64,000 bases of DNA from Turbatrix aceti (GCA_963969345.1 OZ017769.1:2733600-2797599); one strand, 5' to 3'; shown: positions 47,301-58,496, counted from the stretch's first letter. Numbers and translations: made by a program. The notes: generated by a model from the letters alone, not told the origin.

Positions 47301-48017
47301 GGACTGCAAAAAATCAGTTAAATTGGGTAAAAACTAAATATTTGGGTTCCACTTACTCGGATTTTTGCCGTGACAAAACACGCATCGGAACTTTCTTCCA
47401 CCGTCGATGAATTCCATTCCGGGACACATGTAGGCCTTGCACCGGTTGCAACGGATGGGTCCCAGCTCGCCGAGATCGACGACCGGCAGTCCGGGATCGG
47501 AGGAGGACTGCTGCGCGAAGGGGGAGACTTCCAGGACAAATGGCAGCGCTGAGGTCTTGAGAAAATCCTGATTAACGGGAATGGAATAAAGCGAAGACCT
47601 CAGAAACTTTGGATTCGCATTTCCGGTATCCCTAACTTCAAAGGGGGTTGTCGAGAGCGGAGGGTAATCAGCAGTTGGAAATCCCGTCTGGAAAAATCCA
47701 GATCGCACCTGGCGGTCTTCTTCGTAGACTTCAACGACGCTAGGCAGACTCGAGAAGTACTGCTGCTGATTGTTGGAGGCGGGAGAAGACTGAAAGCCTT
47801 GCGCAGGCTTCCCGATGCCAGGTGAGGGCGGGAAAAGCGCTTGCTGGGGTGGGCATGGAGGTCCGTAGCCCTGGGGTACCCCCGGAGGCATGCCAGGAGC
47901 AGTAGGGAAGCCAGCAGGGGACCAGGTGGGGTTCTGCTGCCACGTAGACTCCACATTCGGCGGCTGGGGCTGGGGCTGGGCGTAGGCGCTGCCGGGCGGC
48001 AACGGTTGGTGCAGCAT
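44314..48017 (-). CDS. sec24-like: SEC24 (C/D type) COPII coat cargo-binding subunit
   Basis: SEC24 pairs with SEC23 on ER exit sites and binds export signals of cargo. Seven exons (47357-48017, 47063-47303, 46538-46723, 46093-46490, 45271-45668, 44765-45220, 44314-44547) total 2,574 nt and close exactly (857 aa). In order: a Pro/Gln-rich N-terminus; a Cys4 zinc finger (CNRCKAYMCP...CVFCH); the trunk (FLFFLDVSYAAMQSG, VGFIAYDHMMYFY, EAPGKL, DRKLLGTDKEK); the beta-barrel (MMRIRTSTGIRP, FTSCSGQRRVRIHNL); a helical part; and the gelsolin-like end (IYFIENGFLGIVWIG, SWVRKFLVEDKYANDT). The start is the ATG at 48015-48017. The sequence pattern is nearer human SEC24C/D than A/B. It is shorter than those because of a reduced N-terminal tail. 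Confidence 0.95.
45815..45975. repeat. Dispersed intronic repeat, copy in SEC24
   Basis: attcgcgtcgaaaccc, ggcgattgtaatttgagatcg, ttatctttttactgta, tttacgatcgttatc and gttgtcttacaacga occur in the same order as in the peptidase intron at 17640-17815, including the second gatcgttat segment. Confidence 0.75.
46750..47040. other. Low-complexity A/T intron of SEC24
   Basis: Almost pure A and T runs within the second SEC24 intron. No other signal; assembly of such a stretch may be unreliable. Confidence 0.6.
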
Positions 48018-48579
48018 GGTTGGTTTACCCGACGTGGCTTTCGTCAAAGAAATAAATACAACCGACGAGGGTTCAACAAAAATTAAAATAAGTAGAAAAG
48101 AAAAAAGTTAGCAGCAGAGACGTCGACGATACACGTAACAATGCAACGTTGCATTCATCAACACCACAAAAAATGCGGAGAGAGGGAAAGGGACCACTCC
48201 GCAGACGAGCATTGTTCTCTCGCTTCCAGCCAGCTAACCATGATTTTTTCCCACAAAAAGGCTGTTATCAGGCGTTTTCTATGATTGGCGTCTATGAAAA
48301 AGTCAACAAAGAACGCACACGTGGAGGCCACGAATGATTACGAATTTTTTTGTTATTCGCGTTTTTTTCTCCTTTTGGAAAAAAAATTTGAAATATGAAA
48401 ACAAAAAAATTGTGGGAATGCGTAGATAAAAATAAACAGTGTAAAAAATGACCAAAAAATCGGTGTTTATAAAATACAGCTGACGTAGCATTACCGAATG
48501 AAGGGGTCAACGATGAGGGGGAGGAGCTTCGCCGTCAACGGATATTGCAAACATGAACAGCAAAAAAACAGGACTCAAC
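48018..48579. other. Upstream flank of SEC24
   Basis: No full exon seen. On the minus strand 48486-48540 reads YPLTAKLLPLIVDPFIR before a gtaatg donor-like site; it faintly recalls the KLIPLLMDV block of the TPR-fusion family but is too short to call. Confidence 0.35.
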
Positions 48580-49007
48580 TAGGGTTCGAACCCTCCCTTG
48601 TATCGGGTCGGGGACGGTGGTAGTCGGGGGCAGAGGTGTCGGGGGCGGGGGAATTCTGCCCCCGTCGGGGGCAGAAGTCGGCGTGGACGGGGGTAATTGC
48701 CCCCGAGTCCCATGAAAAAGAAGAAAAAAAGGTGTCAATTTTATCATAAAACGAAAACCGAGGCATATTTTGATTAAATTTTTCGTATTTTGCTCTGTTT
48801 TTTGCCTATTTGTGTTGTTTTTGAACGTTTTTCCGCGTTTAACGATAAATTTTGCTTATTGTCGGGGGCAGAATCTGTCGGGGGCGGGGGATTTACTCCC
48901 CGACGGGGGTCACAAATGTTCGGGGGCGGGGGTCGGGGGCCACCCCCAGGTTCACCCCCGCGGGGATCCCCGCGAGGCGGGGAGGGGGGGGGGGCGCTGA
49001 ACCCTAG
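48580..49007. mobile_element. G-rich MITE-like element with CTAGGGTTC ends
   Basis: ctagggttcgaaccctccc at 48580 and its approximate complement ending gctgaaccctag at 49007 bound about 430 bp. Both arms are full of gtcgggggcaga and ggggcggggg blocks (48600-48715 and 48860-48985) separated by an AT-rich centre. No clear target duplication and no transposase. The many G4-G5 runs could form quadruplexes. The ggttcgaaccc on the minus strand mimics a tRNA B box but no tRNA folds here. Confidence 0.6.
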
Positions 49008-49316
49008 ATTTTTTGCCAACCCATTGCCGGTACGAGCTAAGGACATAAAAAATGTGGCCTGACGACAGAAAAATCTACAAATGAAAAAAAATATTTTTCA
49101 AAAGATTTTATCAGAAACAAATGCTCATGGATGCAGGGTCTAAAACGGGTCGGTAATTTAAACAAACACGCTGCCCGGCCCTTTCCTAAGTTTTTAAAAT
49201 TAGATCCTCTCTTTTAAGAACGGTCGAAAGCACTGTTCACCGTGTTTCGGTTTTATTTACAAACATATGTTTATTAACAGAAAAAATTTCTAAATAAAAC
49301 AATCTATAAATGCCAA

Positions 49317-49676
49317 TTAACTTCTTTGAGAAGGTTCGAAACGCACAAACTTCGGGTTCATGGCCTTTGGCAGTTGCTTGTCCCAGTTGTCCTCCGGGCC
49401 CTTCTCGAGATCAGTCTTCGTCTTCTTCTCAGTCTTTGGCATGGTTACTGAATCACTCTCGTCACTATTGTAGTATTTCTGCCAGATGCTTCTGTCGGAC
49501 AATCGGAATCATTATCTCAACAAAGCTATGAGGTCTTTGGGATTCGATCTGGGGTGTGTCTTTGGCCTAGACGGATTACAAGAAAAGAAAGAGGGTTGGG
49601 GAATCAACTCACCGAGCGTCGCTCTCACGGAAAAATATAAATTTGGCATACACGTTGCACAGAATTTGCTGCGGTG
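49317..49676 (-). CDS. Possible small two-exon gene end (unrecognised)
   Basis: Exon 49317-49491 after acceptor tccgacag and an upstream exon from 49613 to about 49676 join in frame as FFRESDARSIWQKYYNSDES and end VRFEPSQRS. The 3' part is Lys/Glu-rich (MPKTEKKTKTDLEKGPED). The donor is gtgagttga and the intron about 121 bp. No initiating ATG was found upstream, so the gene is partial or the start is in an unseen exon. Function unknown. Confidence 0.35.
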
Positions 49677-50381
49677 AGCGCCAACGGCTCTTTGTTTTTT
49701 TATTTTTTCTTCTGCTCTTTGTGTTTTATTTTTATTTTTTTTAATTTTTTTTTAAATTTTTTTCTTTCTTTGTTTTTAAACCAAAATAATTCAAAACCAC
49801 GATTTATTTTGAATTATTTTGGTTTAAAAATTATTTTGGTTCAAACAATAGATAACCACGATTTGCTTTTTATGTTATTTTTTTTTAAATCTCTTAAAAG
49901 AGAGGGTGCCCGACGTGATTTAGAAAAAAGAGGGGAAATCATTTTTATCAATATTGCAAATTTTATCGATTGGTACCCGCATCGGTTGGTTTTGACGCAA
50001 AACTTTTTATACATAGTTGAATCTGGTTAGAATATTGGTTACAAATATTTTACTACACGGTTACAAACAACAGATAAAATGTTAATTTTTTTTGTATTTT
50101 GGTTTTGTTGAATTCCTCCTGGTTTAGTGGTTTTGCAAAAAAATGCTTGCAAAAGTTATTTTGCCCCCCTCTGTAAACTCCGAGGTGTGGCTTTCAAAAA
50201 CGGATTCTGTGTTATCTCCAAAAACTCACTAAAACCGGCAGATCGCTGTTTCTAACACAATAGCTGTGGGAGTGTGATATAGCATTTTTGAACGTCATGA
50301 ATATTCAAAATCTTTTTTTTAATTTTTTTATATAAAAAACCGCAAGACAGCATTCTGTCCATACCGTATTACTGTGACAGA
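49677..50381. repeat. AT-rich intergenic DNA with a perfect hairpin and a decayed mariner end
   Basis: 49773-49796 and 49807-49830 are exact 24-bp inverted arms (aaaccaaaataattcaaaa core) with a 10-bp loop. At about 50094-50175 the series ttttggttttgttgaattcc, cctggtttagtggttttg and tttgccccc..ctgta follows the right end of the MITE at 14022-14907 with many changes. This is a relic of that family. Confidence 0.6.
50331..50338 (+). promoter_or_regulatory. TATA box of the secreted Cys-containing gene
   Basis: tataaaaa 44 bases before the ATG, with no splice acceptor between them. Confidence 0.6.
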
Positions 50382-51205
50382 ATGAAAAATCTTTTTTTCC
50401 TCGTTGCTCTTACATTCTGGACAACTTCAGCTCAATATCCTTGCAAGTACTTAAAAACCTGTCAACTAATTCAAAAAACAACTATTCCGAATAATGTACG
50501 TTTGAATGAAAGATCTTATTTTCATCTGCGTCCTTACTTTCTGAAATCTTTCGGCACTCCTCCCCAAAAAAATGGGAAACAATACGATGTGCTACAGAAC
50601 TTCATAAGTTTGTTTTTTTTTGTTTTAAAACCAAACACAAAAAATAATTTTAATTTTAGAAAAACAAATAGCCAGCAAAGGGGCCCTAGTCAGAGAATAT
50701 TACATTCCCGGCGATAAAGACCACGACAAATTGGCATTTGCCGACTTAAAGGGCACACAACCCCCCGTAAAAATCAATGTCACAAACAAAGGCGCGGAAG
50801 CGGTTACCCCAGGCAGTATTGTGAAAGATTCCACAAAACCAAATGTCAAAAAGTTACTTAATTTGAAGGAAAAAGATACAAAGTCTGACATTTGTGGCGT
50901 CGATCGGATTTGTTGCCCCTCGCGTTATTATGCTCTCAAAGGCGAACGTGTGATCACTAAAGACACTACTTGTATCACCAAGATGGGCACAAAACATGGT
51001 TTTAAAGGCGTAAATGATTGAATTTAAATTTCGATATCCTAATTTTAAATCATTTTTGTTTCAGAGTTTGGATGCACTCTGCAAGAAGCGTGATCCGAAG
51101 TCATCAATTTTGAAAGTTAATGAGGAAAACAAAGAAGCCGTTAACAAACTCACAGGGAATAGAAAACATGTTCACGTTTGCACTCGTCCGCTCATGGTTC
51201 CCTAA
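50382..51205 (+). CDS. Secreted protein with scattered cysteines (unrecognised)
   Basis: Exons 50382-50607, 50660-51009 and 51065-51205 total 717 nt (238 aa). The phases fit exactly (A|AA, then 0), with acceptors aattttag and tttcag. The signal peptide MKNLFFLVALTFWTTSA is followed by QYPCKYLKTCQ. Further Cys occur in DICGVDRICCPS, TTCITK, ALCKK and HVCTRP, so several disulfides are possible. The middle (KINVTNKGAEAVTPG) is Lys-rich with one N-glycosylation sequon. It matches no family I know. A TATA box and an aataaa at 51292-51297 frame it. Confidence 0.72.
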
Positions 51206-52424
51206 AATGACGTAATGACTGAGGAACCTTCGTTTGCGTTTCTTTGCCATTCTATATTTTTTACACATATAAATTTTGTATGTGTTGAAAAAATAAAATT
51301 GAACTGTTTATGCGCTCAGTTTGTGTTGTTCATGAGCATTTTTTTAAACTTGTATTCAAACAATAGAAAATTTTCCAAAAATAAAACAAACATCAAATGA
51401 GGGTGATTCGAAACAACAAAGTCCAAATTGCTGTTTTAATTAAAATTGACACAAAATTTCAGATTACTTTTTTTTGGTAAAATCATAAAAAATGCACGAA
51501 TATTTTTATGAAAAACTTGCAAATTCAGACTATTTTTTAATTTTTTTTACCATTTTTGCTTTTATGGAAAAAACATTTTGTTCGATGCTCATTCGTATTC
51601 GTTTGTGAACATAATCCAAAATGTTTCTTCGTTTGCAAACAAAAAATGTCTGTTGGCTTGAGAGTAAAAAACAACTTGCTAGAAAAGAATTCTTTGTCAC
51701 TGGTCATCGCTGTGTACGGTGCGTGCCGGATGAATTGTGAACCATTTGGACTTTCCCTCGACGTCGGAAAAGCATAAAATGACGGTTGTTTTGGCATAAA
51801 AAAGAAATGGTTGCAGACAACTTGGTAAAGAGGAAACTCCGTGAGAGTGTACTAGATAACCACACTTCACAAATAACCGATTCACACGCTTTTGTTATAG
51901 TTTTTATCTGTTGTGCATTCTCTCGAATAAGACTTTTCTTGATTTCTATTTATACTGTTTTATTGCTTCACTCCATACACATAGTAAGTTCATCCTATTT
52001 TCTTTCAAATATTTATTATCATTGCAAGAAAATGGATCACCCATCTGGATGACAAATTTACCATTACGTTGGCATTTACCATTACGCAAATCCTCCCCCT
52101 AATCATTATATAATAGTTTACGTGGCATAAATTATCTGAAAATTACTATAAATGTTTATAAAATAATGATAAACTATACGTTTATCATGACTTATCACTG
52201 ACTCATGTTAATCCACCCCAAGTAACAAACTCAAACACCAGTAAACTTTTTAGTATGCTACCGTCCCCCACTCAGTCTTATACTTTAAGCCTTAGAATCT
52301 TTAAAGAAGAGTTATTGGGGTTTAAGCTTTAATTATCTTGCACCCACTTCCTTTATATTTCCCTATTCCCTTCCAAAGCCCTCAAAACCTCAAAAATCTC
52401 ATCCTCATATTGTCCATTGTATTT
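51206..52424. other. Intergenic region
   Basis: It contains an aataaa at 51292 for the upstream gene and a copy of the gttcgtttgcaaac repeat family at about 51575-51650. The remainder shows no coding exon that I can support. It leads into the receptor gene at 52425. Confidence 0.45.
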
Positions 52425-53409
52425 ATGTTACCGTTTCCATATGTAAAACATTTGCACGGCATGCTCTACGGACTGGTGGTTGTTGCATTCTGTGCGTGTT
52501 TTATTTACCTTAGCGTACGTTTAATTGTAATCATCTGCAAGAAACCCCAACTTCTGCGCCATAATGCCTATAAATTCATTATTATTATAAACATTTTGAA
52601 TATCATTCAACTTGTCGCCCAGTTAATCGGGGGTATTTACACGGCTTTTCCTGAAACATATACCAAATCGACATCAATGATATTTGGAGCATTCCTTGAA
52701 GCTGCATTTTTTGCCTACGAAAAATGCAGCTTGTTGATTGTATTGTCAATCAATCGATGTGCTTCAATTTTTGCACCATTTTTTGAGCAACGTTTATTTT
52801 CGTCCTATGGAATGAAAATGTGGTACACATTCATAGCTTGTATTTTTTTGGTTCTAAGTGGCATTAATCTTTCACCGCTTTCATCTGTATATTATGATCC
52901 TGATCAATTTTCGTACACTTATGAGTATGACAGCAGTGCGCAATATATTGCAAAAATGGAATTCAATATATCTTTTCCTTGCTTGCTAACTTCTGGATTC
53001 CTATACATAACTGTATTTTTAGGAGTTGTTTATAAAGTAAGTTATAATATTTTTATACGATTAATGCAGAAAAAAGTGTTTTGCAGCGCAAAAAGTACGG
53101 TACTCCAACAAACTACCGAAATGATATCAAATTTCTTGTGCCTGTTGGTACCGAGACAATAGCCGACATAGCATTGCATATGGTATGGATATATTGTAGC
53201 ACTTGTTATATCAACGAAGTATATGTGGCGGCCCTTAATTTTTTATGGATTTTAAATTGTGCTGTCATCTCGATTACCTATTTTGCGTTATTCGGGTTAG
53301 TTTGTTTTATGTTATGAACTTTTACTCATTCTTATTTAAAAATTTTTAATTTAGCATAAAAGCGACTAAAAAAATTACAGTACAAACCGTTGTACATTAT
53401 GTCAGTTGA
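52425..53409 (+). CDS. Seven-transmembrane receptor, nematode chemoreceptor-like
   Basis: Exons 52425-53036, 53087-53295 and 53355-53409 total 876 nt (291 aa) and close in frame. Hydrophobic helices lie near residues 9-33 (GMLYGLVVVAFCACFIYLSV), 45-68 (FIIIINILNIIQLVAQLIGG), 85-110, 127-147 (FIACIFLVLSGI), 185-204 (FLYITVFLGVV), 222-242 and 250-275. That is seven in total, with a conserved-looking KCSLLIVLSINRC at helix 3, where rhodopsin-like nematode families keep an aromatic or basic motif. The short cytoplasmic tail (IKATKKITVQTVV) is basic. The pattern suggests the Srt/Srx-like chemoreceptors, but I cannot fix the family by eye. Confidence 0.7.
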
Positions 53410-53539
53410 AATAATTAAATTGTGCCGTCAACTCAATTGTCTTCTAATCTGGGTTTGTTTGTTTTTTTATTCGATGCTTTAAAGACTTTTAATATTTTAT
53501 AAAATTAAAATAAAGCGAAAAATTGTAAACTTAAATGCA

Positions 53540-53705
53540 AGGTGTTGCAAATTGTGTACTTTACACGCACGCACGACACGAACCTATTAGGCGACGTCGT
53601 GTCGTGTATCTTTGAATTTGCCTACACGACACGATCGTCGTGTGCTACACGACGTCGCCTCGTGCGATCGTGTAGCTGTTACACGACACGACACGGCATA
53701 TTGCG
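53540..53705. repeat. CACGACACGA-type palindromic repeat cluster
   Basis: Words acacgacacga, cgtgtcgtg, acacgacgtcg and tacacgacacg alternate in both orientations over about 165 bp. Probably a transposon end or satellite fragment; no coding potential. Confidence 0.65.
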
Positions 53706-53833
53706 TACGTCGCTTTTTGCCCAGCTATGGTAGCGACATCGACAGCCTAATTATGTAAAATTTGACAATTTTTTAATATTTTTTTTTATTGTATCGAAGA
53801 ATGTTCCATGTGTTATCATTCTGATCGACATGT

Positions 53834-54290
53834 TCAAAAAAATGCCCTGAATCCAATTTTTGATTTTTTTTGCTTACGGTTACTTCGATAGGATTTGATA
53901 TGTCCAAAAAATTGTTTTGAGCCACGCTGCGAGAACACCGAAGAGAACTCCTTTCTTTCTTTCTCTTCAATTTTCCCTTGTTTTTTTTACCCGAGTGCGC
54001 ATTTTTATCCTTTTGTGCCGGATCTCGATCAAAGCACGTAGGATGTGTCCCATATTTGGCATACAGATTCTTACAGGTCTATTGAAAAAAGTTACGAGAG
54101 CTTTCAAAAAATCAATCGATGCTTTTTTTGAAGTCATTTTAAAGTTTTATAATTTTTATCGCCTGCAGCGCCGCGCAAAATTGTCGGAAAAATGCAGCGA
54201 GTGGCTTAAAACAATCTTTGGGACGTAATACATCCTATCGAAGAGACCGTAAGCAAAAAACTCTATTATTGGATGCAGGGCATTTTTTTG
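53834..54290. mobile_element. MITE-like element with ~63-bp inverted repeats
   Basis: Left arm 53834-53896 (caaaaaaatgccctgaatcc ... gcttacggttacttcgatagg) and right arm 54228-54290 are inverted with about 85-90 percent identity by eye. The centre has no domain. No target duplication could be defined. Confidence 0.65.
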
Positions 54291-54969
54291 TACACAGCTC
54301 CCTTGAAAAATGCGCGCGCGCGTCCCGCTGATGTGAGTCAAATAAGGTGTAAGTAAACGCTGTGCATAGTGCGTCTTCTGAAGCCAAACTTCGGCAATTT
54401 TAGCGCTTTTTTACACAGAAACACAGAATTTTCGGGTCGAGTAACTTCACAAACTGTCTGACACACTATGGTTGTAGATCAAAAACCGGAGAAATGAAAG
54501 ACAGAATACAACAATAAATGGGTCAAAGCAGCTTTCAAATATTCAGTCGATGTGCGTGCGTGCACAGATGCTGTGAAAACTTGGCTCCCTGCGATAATAT
54601 TTAGGGCAATTGCGGGAAGTGTGAATGCCGTGTGCAAACTGTACTTGCTGCATTCCCAAAAGATGAGTTGTGGCAAACGAGCCAACCTGCATTGCGGAGC
54701 ACAAACATGTCTGAAAGGCTACATATATATAGAGCACAAACAGACTGCAACTAGCAGCAGACCATTCGAACAAAATCATAATAAAAACGGTTGGTCGGGT
54801 TGATCATAAAAGTCGTCTGACAGATATCCAAAGTTTTGTATCGGATTAACCAAATCTTCGAATATCAGAACATCGAACCAAATTTTTTGGAGGATTTTTA
54901 ACGCGTATTTTTAAAATTGTTGTTTATTCATGATATTTTTGAACGACTGTTTTTTTTACCGTATTTCGC

Positions 54970-55040
54970 CCAGGGTGGCGAAGCAAGAGAATCTCCAAAT
55001 TCTCCCGGGAGAATTTCTCCGGAGAATCTCCGGAGATTTT
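54970..55040. repeat. CAGGGTGGCGAA / tctccgggaga repeat fragment next to the ARM gene
   Basis: ccagggtggcgaagcaagagaatctcc followed by ctcccgggagaatttctccggagaatctccggaga. It is the same family as the palindrome centre at 12934-13071 and the copy ending at 59074, but the right terminus is missing. It ends about 25 bases before the acceptor at 55064 that precedes the ARM gene start. Confidence 0.65.
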
Positions 55041-55076
55041 TTTTGCAACTTTATGTCATTTCAGATAAATCAAATC

Positions 55077-56677
55077 ATGTCTACCCAACAACACGATAAC
55101 GTCAACGAAACCCTTCAGCGGAACGGCAACACTTACGCTGCTTCATCGTTTTTCAAAGATGAAGTAGTCTCTCCCAAGGAAGCTTTGCGGATGTTGGCCA
55201 TCTATCCCTGGCTCCCAAATCGGCATGTCATTCTCAAGTTCCTGGATGCCCACCCTTCCATCGATACGGAGCCTTCCGTCGATGCCATCATTGAAGCCGG
55301 TCTTCTTCCGATCCTGGATGAATATCTCGGCTACCCCCATGCCACGGTGCAGAACGAGTGTTGTCGTATTCTGGCGTACATCGTCGACGGCACCCCCGAT
55401 CAGGTTCAGAAGGCGGTGGATGCTGGCATGATTTCTGCCTTCCTCAAAGGCGTTCATTCTGACGTATATCAGATTGCAAACCTGTGTTGGTGGAGTCTGA
55501 CTTGCATCATCTACAGCGGGGGTGGCGCCTACCGTGATCGTGCAATTCAGTGCGGAATCATCGACGAATTTGTAAAAACATGCCATTGCGTCTCAAAATG
55601 CGTCAATGTATTTGCCGTAGAGTTGTCGGATTTGGCATTAAGGCTTTGCGAATACCAAAACCCACAAATCAGTCGCGAGACGCAGACTGCTATCTTGCCA
55701 TGCTTGCTGAAGCTGATCAAGAATCCCGTGAGCTTTATGTTTTTGTTATTTTTATTACCAATCAAAATTTTCTATGTACTTCAATTTTTTATTTATTTTA
55801 CTATTACATTCAATTTGGGGGTGTCCGAATTTTTCACTCCGCGGTCGATCGGAATCGGAGTCGCGGTGTTACACTATACCTGTATGTGTTTTTCAGAACC
55901 CTCAAGTCATTAAATACTGTTGTATGGCGATTGCTTATCTGTGCACTGATGATGACGATCAACTCGTCTTCGTCAACAGCTTCAATGTTGTTGACGTTGT
56001 CGTGTCGCTGCTTGATTCCTCGAACGACAGCATCGTCATCCAGGCTCTATTTGTTTGTTGTGCTTTTGCGCGTGGCAGCACAAAACATGCAATCCTCGAA
56101 CGCGGATTTCTTAGCTATGTACCCCGTGTCTTTGGTCTCAACACGTTGATGGTACACGTTCATATGTGCAACGTGCTGGCCAACATTCTCACCGGCAACG
56201 AATATCACGTACAGGCATTCTACGATGCCGGGCTCCTCCCCTACCTCATGGAAGAACTCAATCACGAAGAATTTGACGTCAGGTTCAGTGCAGTCTGGTG
56301 TTTCTACGAAATTTGCGAATCAGGATTGCCGCAGCAGGTTTTGCAGCTTGGTATATGGGGTATCCTTCCCATCGTTACGCCCTTTCTTGCTACTGAACAC
56401 GTAGATTATCAGCACAACGTTTTGTATGTCATCAACTCCCTTTTTAACGCTTCTGATGAACTGTAGGTTCAATCATGTTTTAATTTCCCTTTTTTATACT
56501 CTGTGCTGTACTTTCAGTGTATCCGGTCATCTCTTCCACTTCATGCATCAATTTCAAGAAAATGGCGGTCGAGACATGCTTGATTCAATCTGCCTTAATG
56601 GCACAGATGCGCTGCGCGAACTTGCCGACGCTATAAACAGCTTCTACGTAGTTAACGGCCCCTACGCCGCCGCTTAG
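55077..56677 (+). CDS. Importin-alpha-like ARM-repeat protein
   Basis: Exons 55077-55727, 55897-56462 and 56518-56677 total 1,377 nt (458 aa). The ATG is 13 bases after a tttcag acceptor (55064). From residue 60 onward it consists of armadillo repeats with importin-alpha features (AIIEAGLLPILDEYLGYPHA, NECCRILAYIVDGTPDQ, DAGMISAFLKG, NVLANILTGNEYHVQAFYDA, EEFDVRFSAVWCFYEIC). The N-terminus has no clear Arg/Lys-rich importin-beta-binding domain, and the canonical Trp/Asn ladder is degraded (LCWWSLTCIIYSGG for WALGNIAG). It is therefore either a divergent importin alpha with changed cargo binding or a scaffold derived from it. Expected cytosol/nucleus. Confidence 0.82.
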
Positions 56678-57805
56678 TTTTAAGTTTTTTTTTTATATTT
56701 TACGATGGGCCTGCGATGGGTAAAAACATAAATATGTGTACGTCTTTGTTTTTCTTATTTTTGTTTATTTTTTTCTATTTGATATATTGTTTGTTGTGTA
56801 TTTCATAAAGGAACTATCGTGAAACTCATCTGAAAAAAGCATTCATCTTTTCGGAAAATTTTCTTTCTTTCGCGAACGAACACGAACAGGAAAAAATCTA
56901 ATTTACAAACGAACGCGAACGTTTGCTCAACCCTGCTCGGGATGCTCATTTACTTTTTTCTACTCGGCATTCACACTTGCCGCAGTCGCTTCGGACCTTA
57001 TCGCTGGGAATCTGTCTTTGCGGCGTCGTCCGCGCGGAGATGAAGGGGTCGAACATTTGACCCCATTGTGGCATTGTCTCCTCCCCTTTTGTGATCAATA
57101 TAAGGACGCACACAGTGCCATCCTTGGCTTAGTTGGAACTTATTGGGATTGTATATTGGTGTTGTCTCCGTAGTCTTTGAATCACAGTCACCGTACAAGT
57201 GGTCAAGGCGAGGTTTGCCAGCAACGAATAAACTACATCCATCAACTTTGTCCCCTGCACGGAATACTGCGGTTGTAGCCCGGGTAACTCCACCAAATTA
57301 TGAAAATAATTTGTTTGATGTTCGTTCGTGTTCGTTCGCGAACAATGGCAAAATTGTTTGTGTTCGTTCAATTTTTTGAACACCGTTGAAAAATTGTTCG
57401 TGTTCGTTCGCGAACAAAAAAACGGGCTGTTTGCTCAACCCTGAACCCCACCCAAACAACATCTTTTTTCTGCTTTTGCTTAAATCCGGGGATCTTAGCA
57501 CTTGTTCTGCAGTTCGTGCCATGAACCTTGCGTACGGACAGACTTTATGACGCAGTGCGTCCGGACTTTTGCACTTCAAGAACTCATCTTAGCACGATTT
57601 CTGCAGTTCGTGCCATGAACCTTGCGTACGGACAGACCTTATGACGCAGTGTGTCCAGTCCGCTTCAAGAACTCATTATTGAGTTGTGGCTTTCTTTCGC
57701 TTTGCACTTTACAGCGTTACTTTTCGCGATTCGTATAATTCACAAATCGTGATTGTCTTTTAGATAGTTTCTTGTCGCGTTCTAACTGTATTTATTTTTC
57801 AGAAA
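56678..57805. repeat. Intergenic DNA with two repeat families
   Basis: GTTCGCGAACG-type repeats lie at 56862-56932 and 57298-57442, both ending gctcaaccctg. A direct duplication with a 94-bp period lies at about 57493-57680 (tcttagca...ttctgcagttcgtgccatgaac...gacgcagtg). No exon supported before the gene at 57806. Confidence 0.6.
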
Positions 57806-58354
57806 ATGCTGTCGAAACGAGAAGTGTCTGCAATTTTGAAAATGGCATCAAAGAAGGGATTGTTGTTGGGATACCTATATACCATAATCGATATGTTTTT
57901 CTTCCGCTATTACTTTCTTTGGGAAGTAGCTGCCGAACCCACTATCCAAGAAGAACCTGTTCCCCCGCCTACGTACATCTGCCTTGCGATATACAATATC
58001 GGGATCGTCACTGGTCTCGTATTTTTGCCGCGTTTCATGAAAACTCTGGTTTTGAAGATGCGAGGCAACAAAGTTTACCTCAAAATTGACTCTGACAAGG
58101 AAATTTTGCGCACCAGTTTTCTTCATTTCGTTCTGATCACAACGATTACTTATACGATCAAGAATCTATTCGTTGTCCAAAAAAATCGTTTCGTAGTGGA
58201 CAAACTTATTGACGCTGTTGAAGGTGTTATGGCATCCATTTGGGCGGCTCTATGGTCAATTCTTTTCGCAGAAGCTACCAGCGTCGATATTAGCCTCCAC
58301 ATCGAAAAGAACGCAACGATGGTTCTGCGTGCTTTCCGTTATGGCTCTGTTTAG
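57806..58354 (+). CDS. Multi-pass membrane protein X1 (unrecognised, paralogue of 60641 gene)
   Basis: Single exon, 182 aa, ATG three bases after the acceptor tttttcag. Probable membrane segments: residues 18-40 (GLLLGYLYTIIDMFFFRYYF), 53-72 (YICLAIYNIGIVTGLVFL), 105-122 (FLHFVLITTITYTI) and 140-160 (VMASIWAALWSILFA). The C-terminal block VDISLHIEKNATMVLRAFR matches the gene at 60641 (IDLNLHLDKNATIVLRAFR). Family unknown. The acceptor so close to the ATG fits trans-splicing or an intron in the leader. aataaa lies at about 58463. Confidence 0.7.
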   Translation: MLSKREVSAILKMASKKGLLLGYLYTIIDMFFFRYYFLWEVAAEPTIQEEPVPPPTYICLAIYNIGIVTGLVFLPRFMKTLVLKMRGNKVYLKIDSDKEILRTSFLHFVLITTITYTIKNLFVVQKNRFVVDKLIDAVEGVMASIWAALWSILFAEATSVDISLHIEKNATMVLRAFRYGSV

Positions 58355-58496
58355 AGCAACGACGGTGCCAATTCGACATCGTAATTTTCTGTTCTTTTTT
58401 TGTAATACGTTCTGTTCTGTCTATTTATTTACCTTTTTAATGTGTTTCTGAGTTGGAAAAACTGAATAAAACGATCGAATTGAATTTGTTTGTCTG

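Noticed and set aside
48486..48540. Possible relic of the KLIPLLMDV exon of the TPR-fusion family
   Set aside because: Only about 15 residues of vague similarity, no flanking conserved blocks.
48575..48610. Minus-strand B-box-like ggttcgaaccc
   Set aside because: No D-arm or anticodon arm upstream; better explained as the end of the G-rich MITE.
54479..54803. ORFs on both strands around 54.5-54.8 kb
   Set aside because: Mutually overlapping, no splice or domain support; the tatatata at about 54722 has no convincing gene downstream at the right distance.
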